A stretch of DNA of 18,970 nucleotides, from the NCBI GenBank assembly GCA_937978655.1, contig CALJUX010000074.1, forward strand, positions 1 to 18,970, given 5' to 3'. Both the position numbers and the translations under genes were made by a program. The stretch comes from an uncultured Chromatiaceae bacterium (GTDB lineage: Bacteria > Pseudomonadota > Gammaproteobacteria > Enterobacterales > Alteromonadaceae). Every line of letters begins with the position of its first letter. Position 1 is the first letter of the stretch. Below are positions 6,283 through 11,931 of this stretch, piece after piece. Below the pieces are notes generated by a model. That model was not told where the DNA came from. It worked only from the letters and a program-made list of their open reading frames with translations, and did no database searches.

Positions 6283-6658
6283 GTGAATTTCAAATCGAAG
6301 CTCCCCGCCAGATATTTTTACATTGCCAAAATCACCGATAAGCTCAAATCCACCATCGACCACCTGCAATGTATCAATGTTGCCATAATCAATTGAACCG
6401 TCTGGATCAGTTGATGACATTACGGCTGACTTGGGTTTTAAACCAAGTACGGAAACTGTATTAACGAATTGAAGTATTGCTTTTCGGTAACACGTATACT
6501 CATTCAGCTTTGGCTTAACAAAATATTTGGACTCTGGCCAAATGCTGACCTGCAGTTCAAAGCACAGGCAGTTATTCTCAATAACTCCAATCTAAAACGA
6601 AAGAATCATTGAGATCGATACCTTTAAAGACTTCTATTTGACGCCGATCCATAGTCAT
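6277..6658 (-). pseudogene. Frameshifted hypothetical cassette gene
   Basis: An ATG at 6658 (or 6652) opens a frame (MDRRQIEVFKGIDLNDSF...) that stops at a TGA at 6580-6578. Shifting by one base at this point continues in a clean 100-codon frame from 6579 to the TAA at 6279-6277 (ENNCLCFELQVSIWPESKYF ... DPDGSIDYGNIDTLQ ... GGELRFEIHA). Removing one T from TATTGAGAA would rejoin the frames into a protein of about 125 residues that resembles an uncharacterised family I have seen in integron cassettes. The function is unknown. The break is either a real single-base insertion or a sequencing/assembly error. The cassette frame (attC on both sides) is intact. Confidence 0.75.
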
Positions 6659-6661
6659 TCA

Positions 6662-6777
6662 CACATAATTTTCACATATGGGGCGCAGGCTTGCTGGCTA
6701 TAATTTCGCGAGGCGCCAGCCAGAGAGTTTTCGTCCCAATGAGTCCAGCAAATGAATATAATGTGTTTGTTATGTGC
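6662..6777 (-). repeat. attC site 3 with degenerate outer core
   Basis: On the - strand it starts GCACATAACAAAC and ends ATTATGTG. TTGCTGG and CCAGCAA form the inner arms. The length (116 bp) and the complementary ends CACATAA / TTATGTG fit attC. The distal core reads ATT where the invariant GTT is expected, so recombination at this end may be impaired. Confidence 0.78.
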
Positions 6778-6779
6778 TC

Positions 6780-7082
6780 TTACCAATTTCTGCTAATGCC
6801 TGAAATTTTTGCGGCTGCGTTTGCATACCTCTCTAACTCTTTCATTGCATCCTCATAAAAGTCAGGTTTGTAAATTGCGATGAAATCTCCTGAAGGTTCA
6901 TTCAGGTGGATTGAATCATATTCATCATTTGGACTTGCATGATTAGCAACAGAATTTAAATGCTTACAGTACCTACGAACATGGTCATGGATAACATGGA
7001 GTGAGCGGTTTGGTCCACAGTTAGTTATAAATCCATTTTGCTCAATTTCATTTATATTTTGATTAGTGAAACTTGTGTCCAT
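6780..7082 (-). CDS. Uncharacterised 100-residue cassette protein
   Basis: I do not recognise the family. The protein (MDTSFTNQNINEIEQNGF ... ISGISRNW) is soluble, with no signal peptide or membrane segment. It has a His/Tyr-rich middle (SLHVIHDHVRRYCKHLNSVANHAS) and an acidic-to-amphipathic C-terminal helix (YEDAMKELERYANAAAKI). It fills the space between attC4 and attC3, so it is the sole gene of its cassette. A GGA ribosome-site-like element lies about 9 nt upstream of the ATG, and the TAA is 2 bp before the attC core. Gene status rests on cassette position and length rather than on homology. Confidence 0.7.
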   Translation of the reverse strand: MDTSFTNQNINEIEQNGFITNCGPNRSLHVIHDHVRRYCKHLNSVANHASPNDEYDSIHLNEPSGDFIAIYKPDFYEDAMKELERYANAAAKISGISRNW

Positions 7083-7119
7083 ATAGTAATTTCCGTCCTA
7101 CTTTTGTGATGCTAATCCA

Positions 7120-7256
7120 GCACATAACACCGTGGTAAACGGCAGAATTTAAGTTGTGGTTTTGTGGGAATACTTTCGCGCAGAAAAACCACAAAACCGC
7201 GACTTAAATTCTGTCCAATGGAGTGGAGCGAAGCGGTGTTTGACCAGTTTGTTAGC
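7120..7256 (-). repeat. attC site 4 (DUF6998-like cassette)
   Basis: On the - strand it begins GCTAACAAACTGG and ends CGGTGTTATGTGC. Inner arms are AGAATTTAAGT / ACTTAAATTCT and GGTTTTGTGG / CCACAAAACC. It has the same architecture as attC1, which suggests a shared origin. The gene's stop codon lies inside the first core. Confidence 0.88.
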
Positions 7257-7704
7257 ATGCTCTTTTGGGGATTCTATCTTCTGGTTTTACTAATTCATTT
7301 AGCTTTTTTAAAGCTGAAATTTGAATTGAGTGCAAATTGGTTTTTGTTGGAGCTCGATTTTTTACCGCCTCCCAGGCGGTAGCACCAAGGCCATTAAATA
7401 TTTCTGTAAACGATCCGTCCGCATGAATTTTTATGCCGATATAGTAATGAGGGATATGATCAACAGGAAACGTTAATGCTTCTTTCATTGTAGCTTTGAT
7501 TTGGACCCTCTTACCATCAGGTGTTTCTCCGTCATGGTGTTTTTCAAGGCCTTCATAGAGTTCTACTTGATAAAAGTTTTCCACAAGAATTTCACCTAGA
7601 TCTCCCACTAAACGACCATCTAGAGTAAATTTCTTCTTCGGATAAGCTAAGTGCAAATTATTAACAATCTCCAGCATTTCCTTTACCGCTTCTTCAATTT
7701 TCAT
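7252..7704 (-). CDS. DUF6998-like cassette protein
   Basis: A 150-residue soluble protein: an N-terminal helix (MKIEEAVKEMLEIVNNLHLAYPKKKFTLDGRLVGDLGEILVENFY) followed by a beta-rich core (DGETPDGKRVQIKATMKEALTFPVDHIPHYYIGIKIHADGSFTEIFNGLG) and a tail ending in KRAC. I recall this pattern as the DUF6998 family, frequent in cassettes; the D.GE...K(V)QIKAT arrangement (E in GDLGEILVE, then QIKAT) faintly resembles a PD-(D/E)XK nuclease-like core. That resemblance is weak and is only an inference. The start ATG has GGGG 5 nt upstream and lies 15 bp inside the first core site. It is the first cassette of the array, so nearest to any array promoter. Confidence 0.75.
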   Translation of the reverse strand: MKIEEAVKEMLEIVNNLHLAYPKKKFTLDGRLVGDLGEILVENFYQVELYEGLEKHHDGETPDGKRVQIKATMKEALTFPVDHIPHYYIGIKIHADGSFTEIFNGLGATAWEAVKNRAPTKTNLHSIQISALKKLNELVKPEDRIPKRAC

Positions 7705-7718
7705 GTGGCCCCATAATT

Positions 7719-7724
7719 GCTAAC
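7719..7724 (-). other. Upstream core site (GTTAGC) bounding the cassette array
   Basis: GTTAGC on the - strand, 15 bp before the DUF6998-like start codon, is the junction where the first cassette would have recombined. Beyond it I see no attC fold and no known attI, so it marks the insertion edge. Confidence 0.6.
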
Positions 7725-8049
7725 ATATTAATCAAATGCAAAACGCCTGAGTTTAACCCTGCGCCGTGCCTTATTTCCCTTCCACATCCATTCACGTTAA
7801 CCAAAAAGCAACTTGTAATCAAACTTTTAGCGAGCTTGCTCGCTTTGGCAATTGCGACAGCGTATGCGGCGCAAATGTTCCTGAATAATGCACTCCATTC
7901 GGTGAGCAGATGTTCCTGATTTACTGCAGTCTTCGAAGACGGTTTTTGACAGAAAGCGATACTAAAGACGGGCGCTCAAAATTGCCGGATGATTACAAAT
8001 GTACGGCGGCGCCTTGCTTACCGCTACCTGCAGCGCCTGTTGTACCGAT
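7725..8049. other. Gene-free spacer right of the cassette cluster
   Basis: No convincing gene: the only sizeable frame (7910-8092, +) runs into the cytochrome-operon terminator and has no family resemblance. Contents: a perfect hairpin AGCGAGC-TT-GCTCGCT (7829-7844); an imperfect tandem repeat, GCAAATGTTCCTGA (7871-7884) and GCAGATGTTCCTGA (7906-7919), spaced 35 bp; a 12-bp palindrome GTCTTCGAAGAC (7929-7940); and a copy of the small dispersed repeat (8000-8046). No integrase remnant was recognised. Confidence 0.5.
8000..8046. repeat. Short copy of the TGTACGGCG repeat
   Basis: Starts TGTACGGCGGCGC, 13 bases identical to 2643-2655, and ends CAGCGCC...TTGTACC. Compared with the - strand of 2643-2736 it matches the first 29 bases at about 22 positions. 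It seems to lack the middle, then resumes at CAGCGCC near the far end. Confidence 0.4.
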
Positions 8050-8077
8050 AAAAAAGGGCGTGCCAGGCACGCCCTTT
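8050..8077 (-). terminator. Intrinsic terminator of the cytochrome operon
   Basis: On the - strand GGGCGTG-CCTGG-CACGCCC is followed by six T, 18 bp after the stop codon at 8096. AAA/TTT flanks extend the stem. It would insulate the cassettes from operon read-through. Confidence 0.9.
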
Positions 8078-8095
8078 CCAGCAAACCGATGACCC

Positions 8096-9583
8096 CTACT
8101 TCTCAACACTCAGCATATATTTCGCCACTGCCAGCCGGGTTTCGGCGTCGAGGTAATCCTGTTTTGGCATCGCCGGGTAGTCTTCGCGTTTTTTGGTCGG
8201 GTTGGCGATAAAATCGGCTAAGGCTTGTGGATCATCCATGTACAGCGATTGGATCACTTGCACTGGTGGGCCAATCAGGCGGCCGGTGTAGGCGTGGCAG
8301 CCGGTACAAATGCCCAGGTAAGCGTATTTGCCTTTGTCCGCCGTTGCGGTATTGCGCGGCGCGGCTGGTGTTTCCAGTAAATAACTGGCAACGGTATCCG
8401 TATTAGTGAAGCTACAGGCCGGCCAGTCGCCGACGCCGGCCGTCACATAACGCTCCGGATTGGCGATACAGCTTTCGGTGACTTTGCCAACGCGGACGAT
8501 ATCCGGCTCGCCTTGTTTCAGCTCAGCACCGAGCAACACTTTGGCTTCAGGAATAGTGTCAAAACCGTTGTGAAACATCAGGTTATTTAAAATCTGGATT
8601 TTATCCGGCGTCGGGTCTGACTCAGGGTCCAGCTGGGCATTTGGCGCGTTTTCGTGGTCGGTAATGATGATGCCAGCCACTTTATTATCAACAATCAGGT
8701 TGTCTTCGAGGATGACATTATCCGCCGCCATAATCAGGATGCCAGTGCCAGCCGGAATCCCGGATACCATTGACCCCGGCGCACCGAAGTTGGCGGTATT
8801 GTTATTACGGATCCAGTTATTGCGGATAATCACCGTGTGGGTGTCTTTAATTGGCAGCCCAGGTGTAACAAAGGCCAGAATGCCGCCGGTGTTATTGTGC
8901 ACAAAGTTATTTTCCACCACGGCAAAGCGGCTGTTTTCAATTTCAATACCGGCCACACTGTCGAATACTTCGTTATTGGCAACATGAATATGGTCGCTCA
9001 TGCCGACATAAATAGCCGCATCTTCAATGCCCGATACAATATTGTGTTCAATCAGGCCGTTTTCACCGAGCTGCGGGAAAATACCGTAGACGCCGGTGTC
9101 GTCGATAATATTATTGCGAATTTCAAAGTTATTACCGGCCTGGCCCATGATGCCATTGCCTTTGTATTTGGTGATGAGGAAGTTCTCAATCAGGATATTG
9201 TTGCCGGAATATAAAATGGCGTCGTTCAGCCGTTCTTCGCCAAATAACCGCGGTCTTTTGCCATCGATAATGACACCACTTAAGCGAATGCCATCTTTGT
9301 CGATGTAGACAGTTTCGACATAATCACCGGGCCAGACCTGGATCACATCACCCGGTGCCGCCGCTTTGACCGCATCCATAATCTGCATGCCGGGTTTCAC
9401 CTGATGCACTTTGCCAGGCGGTGTGTCTGGCAGCACCGATTTTTTCGCATTGGTATTGGCGCCTGCGACCTGCAGGCTGGCTTCTTGCACCACGGCAGCG
9501 GGGGCCTGTGGTTTTTGCCCCCACAGGTAACCACCGGCTAAGGTGACCGGCAGTAACGCCGCCAAAATCCAGTTCGTTTTCAT
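8096..9583 (-). CDS. Exported right-handed beta-helix protein with C-terminal cytochrome c domain
   Basis: 495 residues. A signal peptide/anchor (ILAALLPVTLAGGYLWG, residues 6-22) is followed by a linker. A right-handed parallel beta-helix spans about 60-370, with many repeated turns of the NNxI/GI type (for example NNFEIRNNIIDDTGVYGIF, NHIHVANNEVFDSVAGIEI-like rungs, ADNVILEDNLIVDNKVAGIII), as in NosD/pectate-lyase folds. The C-terminal ~90 residues are a class I cytochrome c with one heme site CTGCH (426-430) and the likely axial Met472 in YPAMPKQD. It is therefore a one-heme periplasmic protein with a putative carbohydrate- or protein-binding helix. It starts 2 nt after the peroxidase stop codon, with GGAG 8 nt upstream, so it is the last gene of a coupled three-gene operon. 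Catalytic function is unknown. Confidence 0.85.
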   Translation of the reverse strand: MKTNWILAALLPVTLAGGYLWGQKPQAPAAVVQEASLQVAGANTNAKKSVLPDTPPGKVHQVKPGMQIMDAVKAAAPGDVIQVWPGDYVETVYIDKDGIRLSGVIIDGKRPRLFGEERLNDAILYSGNNILIENFLITKYKGNGIMGQAGNNFEIRNNIIDDTGVYGIFPQLGENGLIEHNIVSGIEDAAIYVGMSDHIHVANNEVFDSVAGIEIENSRFAVVENNFVHNNTGGILAFVTPGLPIKDTHTVIIRNNWIRNNNTANFGAPGSMVSGIPAGTGILIMAADNVILEDNLIVDNKVAGIIITDHENAPNAQLDPESDPTPDKIQILNNLMFHNGFDTIPEAKVLLGAELKQGEPDIVRVGKVTESCIANPERYVTAGVGDWPACSFTNTDTVASYLLETPAAPRNTATADKGKYAYLGICTGCHAYTGRLIGPPVQVIQSLYMDDPQALADFIANPTKKREDYPAMPKQDYLDAETRLAVAKYMLSVEK

Positions 9584-9585
9584 TG

Positions 9586-10851
9586 TTATTTCTCCGCGTT
9601 CGTCGCCATATCGTCCGACTGGCTGGTTGGATGTTGTGAGGGGGTTGTCTGAGCTGCAACTGGCCGTAATTCTTCCGGTAAAGGCAGGCCGGACGGTAAA
9701 GCAGCGGGGATCTGCGGGCTCAGACTTTGATCGGTTAAGGTCTGTAAAAAAGCCGCAATTTGCTGATTTTCTTCGGCAGTGAGTTTCGGCTCCCAGATAT
9801 GCCAGTGCAGCAGCAGGTTCTCGCCTTTCGGCACGGCATGGCCGCGGCCTTTGCTGTAGAACTCAGCAGCTTCCTCTAAAGTGGCAAAACGACCTGAGTG
9901 CATATAAGGCGCGGTCAGCGCGACGTTACGCAGCGTCGGCACTTTAAAACCACCGCGTAATTTCGCCGTTTCAGCCGTTGTCCCGGCACCTGGGTCAAAA
10001 GGCCGGCCTTCCGGCTCCGGCGTACCAATCACCGCAATTTGCTGATTGGTGAACAAAGGTGGTGTATGGCACTCAGCGCAGCGGGCAACAAAAGAGCGAA
10101 ACACATTCATGCCTTTGATTTCTGTCTCATTTAACGCCTGATGAAAACCGTGGGCATAGTGGTCGTAACGGCTATTAAGCGAAATTAACGAGCTTTGAAA
10201 AGCGGCGAGCGCCGTGACCACTTGTGGCAATTCAATCGGCCTCTTTTGACCAAAGGCGTCAGCGAACAAGCGTGGATACACTGCATTGGCATTTAAATCA
10301 TGCAGCAGTTTTTCTGGTGTGTTGGCCATTTCATCGGGCGCAAACAAAGGCCCGCTGGCTTGCTGTTCCAGGCTTGGACTACGGCCATCCCAAAACAGCT
10401 TTTGTAAAAATCCGACGTTCCATAAAGTCGGCGCACTACGTTTACCTTGCTGGCCAAAGGCGCCGGTGCTGACGGCTTTGCCATCGGTAAAACCTTTGTC
10501 CGGCTGATGACAGCTGGCACAGGCTTGTTGTTTATTGGCAGACAGCAGCGGGTCAAAAAACAGATAACGGCCAAGGTCAATCTGCTGCGGGCTAAAGCCA
10601 TCGCGCGCGGCCGGTAATGCGGTTTTGGTGCCGCCCACGCCTTTGTTTTGCAACGAATCATATTGCTGATACAGATTGACCAGCCTGCACTGCTGGCCAA
10701 CCTGCTCAAAACTGGGCGGACATGCGCTCGCCAGCTGAATGGGCGCAGGGCCGCCGCCACTGAGACTGTCCGCGCCCGCCAGCGCCAGCCGTGGCGTTGC
10801 CAACACAGTGCCCGCCCACAGCAGCGCAACAAGCGTCAGCCCACTGTTCAT
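9586..10851 (-). CDS. Diheme cytochrome c peroxidase / MauG-family protein
   Basis: 421 residues with a Sec signal peptide (cleavage near ALAGA, about 26). Two c-type heme motifs, CASCH (111-115) and CAECH (258-262), are in the order and spacing of the bacterial cytochrome c peroxidase/MauG family. Also visible are FDPLLS (99-104), FWDGRSPSLEQQ (153-164, with the Trp between the hemes) and APYMHSGRF (314-322), whose M317/H318 region supplies distal ligation. Family members reduce H2O2 or, in MauG/MbnH types, oxidise tryptophan in a partner protein. Sequence alone does not separate these. The mature N-terminus carries an unusual Cys pair (C44, C55). The ATG overlaps the stop codon of the c4-like gene by 4 bp (ATGA). 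Confidence 0.9.
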   Translation of the reverse strand: MNSGLTLVALLWAGTVLATPRLALAGADSLSGGGPAPIQLASACPPSFEQVGQQCRLVNLYQQYDSLQNKGVGGTKTALPAARDGFSPQQIDLGRYLFFDPLLSANKQQACASCHQPDKGFTDGKAVSTGAFGQQGKRSAPTLWNVGFLQKLFWDGRSPSLEQQASGPLFAPDEMANTPEKLLHDLNANAVYPRLFADAFGQKRPIELPQVVTALAAFQSSLISLNSRYDHYAHGFHQALNETEIKGMNVFRSFVARCAECHTPPLFTNQQIAVIGTPEPEGRPFDPGAGTTAETAKLRGGFKVPTLRNVALTAPYMHSGRFATLEEAAEFYSKGRGHAVPKGENLLLHWHIWEPKLTAEENQQIAAFLQTLTDQSLSPQIPAALPSGLPLPEELRPVAAQTTPSQHPTSQSDDMATNAEK

Positions 10852-11477
10852 GGCAAAGACCGGATATACGCTATCACGTGCGCAATATCCTGCTCGTGTT
10901 GCAGCGTACGCGCCATCAGCGCCATCTGCCGGCCCGGTTTGTCAGTTTTATCGCTGCCGCGCACTCCAGTGCGGAAATATTCCAGCTGACGCTTAAGATA
11001 AGCCGCATCAAGCTGGTGCAAGGACGGCGCATGCAGCGCTTTTACGCCTTCGGCTTTAGGGCCATGGCAAGCACCGCAACTGTTGATGTAGATGCGCCGG
11101 CCTTTATCAACCTGAGCCGCATCGGTGACCTGCGCGGCCTTAGCCGGCGCCGGTAACGCGGCAAAATGGCCGGCCAGCGTGGTCAGTTCTTCAGCGCTTA
11201 AATCGGCGGGCAATGCGGCGCGCATCTGCGCGCCAGTGCCATCTTCAGCATGCGCGCCGCGCAGACCGGTTTGAAAATGCTGTAACTGGCGCAGTAAATA
11301 ATCTTGCTGCTGGGCAGCCAGCGCCGGCGCTTGCAGCGCAGCATTCCCAGCGCCATCGGCCTGATGACAACTCTGACATAGCGCTAACGCGGCCGGCAAA
11401 GCCGCGGCGGCAGACGCAGCAGGTGAGCTCTCGCTGACCAGCAGCAATGCAATAGCGCAGAAAAGGCTTAATCTCAC
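10848..11477 (-). CDS. c4-like diheme cytochrome c
   Basis: 209 residues. I place the start at a GTG (11477) because it has GGAG 5-6 nt upstream and is followed at once by a signal peptide (MRLSLFCAIALLLVSESSPAASA). The longer frame to 11759 has a non-signal-like N-terminus. Two tandem class I heme domains carry CQSCH (34-38) and CGACH (134-138), each followed by a QLQHF.TG.RG / QLEYFRTGVRG helix and a late Met (AQMRAAL; GRQMALMARTL), the layout of periplasmic cytochrome c4. It probably passes electrons to or from the peroxidase-like protein, with which it overlaps by 4 bp. First gene of the operon. Confidence 0.88.
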   Translation of the reverse strand: MRLSLFCAIALLLVSESSPAASAAAALPAALALCQSCHQADGAGNAALQAPALAAQQQDYLLRQLQHFQTGLRGAHAEDGTGAQMRAALPADLSAEELTTLAGHFAALPAPAKAAQVTDAAQVDKGRRIYINSCGACHGPKAEGVKALHAPSLHQLDAAYLKRQLEYFRTGVRGSDKTDKPGRQMALMARTLQHEQDIAHVIAYIRSLP

Positions 11478-11600
11478 ACAAACTCCTGCATCGGTTCTGG
11501 CCCGCGCTGATCTTGAGCCTGGGCGTAAATACGCCACAGCGCGGGGGTAACGTTGATGTTGGTAGGGTGCGTCGGCAGGGGGCAGGCAGCAAACTAAATA

Positions 11601-11620
11601 GTGTACAAAAGTGTACAAAA
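11601..11620. repeat. Tandem decamer in the divergent control region
   Basis: GTGTACAAAA occurs twice head-to-tail, so two palindromic GTAC centres are one helical turn apart. Lying in the 454-bp divergent spacer (11478-11931), 124 bp before the cytochrome operon start, it is a candidate regulator site. The rest of that spacer holds no gene I can support. Confidence 0.4.
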
Positions 11621-11804
11621 CCGGGCGACAAAAGCGCTGATGCGAACCGGCCAACACGGCGGCAAATTGCTGAGCACTGAAGACTGCAGCCAGGCTGCAA
11701 GGCCCGCCAATACTGAGCTCTGGCGTATTGACCAACGCGCTCCCCCGCCGCTTTGCCACGGCAAAACCTGACTTTCGCCAGCCACCGGCGCAGCCGGGGC
11801 TGTG

Positions 11805-11832
11805 TTGCGTTCAACCGGTGCACCGATATTAT
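11805..11832 (+). promoter_or_regulatory. Candidate promoter and palindrome of the TonB receptor
   Basis: TTGCGT (11805-11810) and TATTAT (11827-11832) with a 16-bp spacer; the -10 matches five of six bases. A 13-bp palindrome CCGATA-T-TATCGG (11823-11835) covers the -10, so a repressor could act there. Pattern-based inference only. Confidence 0.35.
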
Positions 11833-11931
11833 CGGCTTAGCGGTGCCGTGGCAGTTTTGTCCCAATGACAGGCGCACAGCAAGGCAGACCGGTAGCTGCC
11901 GACCATAACTACAATAATCCGGAGAACGAAA

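Larger units (their letters stand above)
5383..7724 (-). mobile_element. Integron cassette cluster without visible integrase (CALIN-type), four cassettes
   Basis: Four cassettes in the same (-) orientation, each a promoterless-looking gene unit followed by an imperfectly palindromic attC: 5383-5512, 6206-6282, 6662-6777 and 7120-7256. A fifth core site (GCTAAC, 7719-7724) marks the upstream edge. The block is visibly AT-richer than the flanking genes, and its gene families (HHH/Cdd1-like, VOC, DUF6998-like, orphans) are typical cassette cargo. No tyrosine integrase and no recognisable attI lie on either side: ohrR is to the left, and a spacer then a cytochrome operon to the right. Such clusters are called CALINs and arise by integrase loss or by off-site cassette insertion. 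They may still be mobilised by an integrase elsewhere in the genome. Confidence 0.85.

Noticed and set aside
7164..7382. 72-residue + strand frame over attC4 and the DUF6998-like gene
   Set aside because: It overlaps an attC fold and the - strand cassette gene, and the cassette model explains the region better.
7725..8049. attI site or integrase remnant
   Set aside because: I looked on both strands for a tyrosine-recombinase frame and an attI-like core arrangement next to the first cassette and found only the single GTTAGC core.
7910..8092. 60-residue + strand frame, and an opposite reading frame ending GAAGSGKQGAAVHL
   Set aside because: Both cross the intrinsic terminator at 8050-8077 and the dispersed repeat; neither has a ribosome site or a family match.
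11478..11759. N-terminal extension of the c4-like cytochrome up to 11759
   Set aside because: The extension is not signal-like, while the GTG at 11477 has a good ribosome site and is followed by a proper Sec signal peptide.
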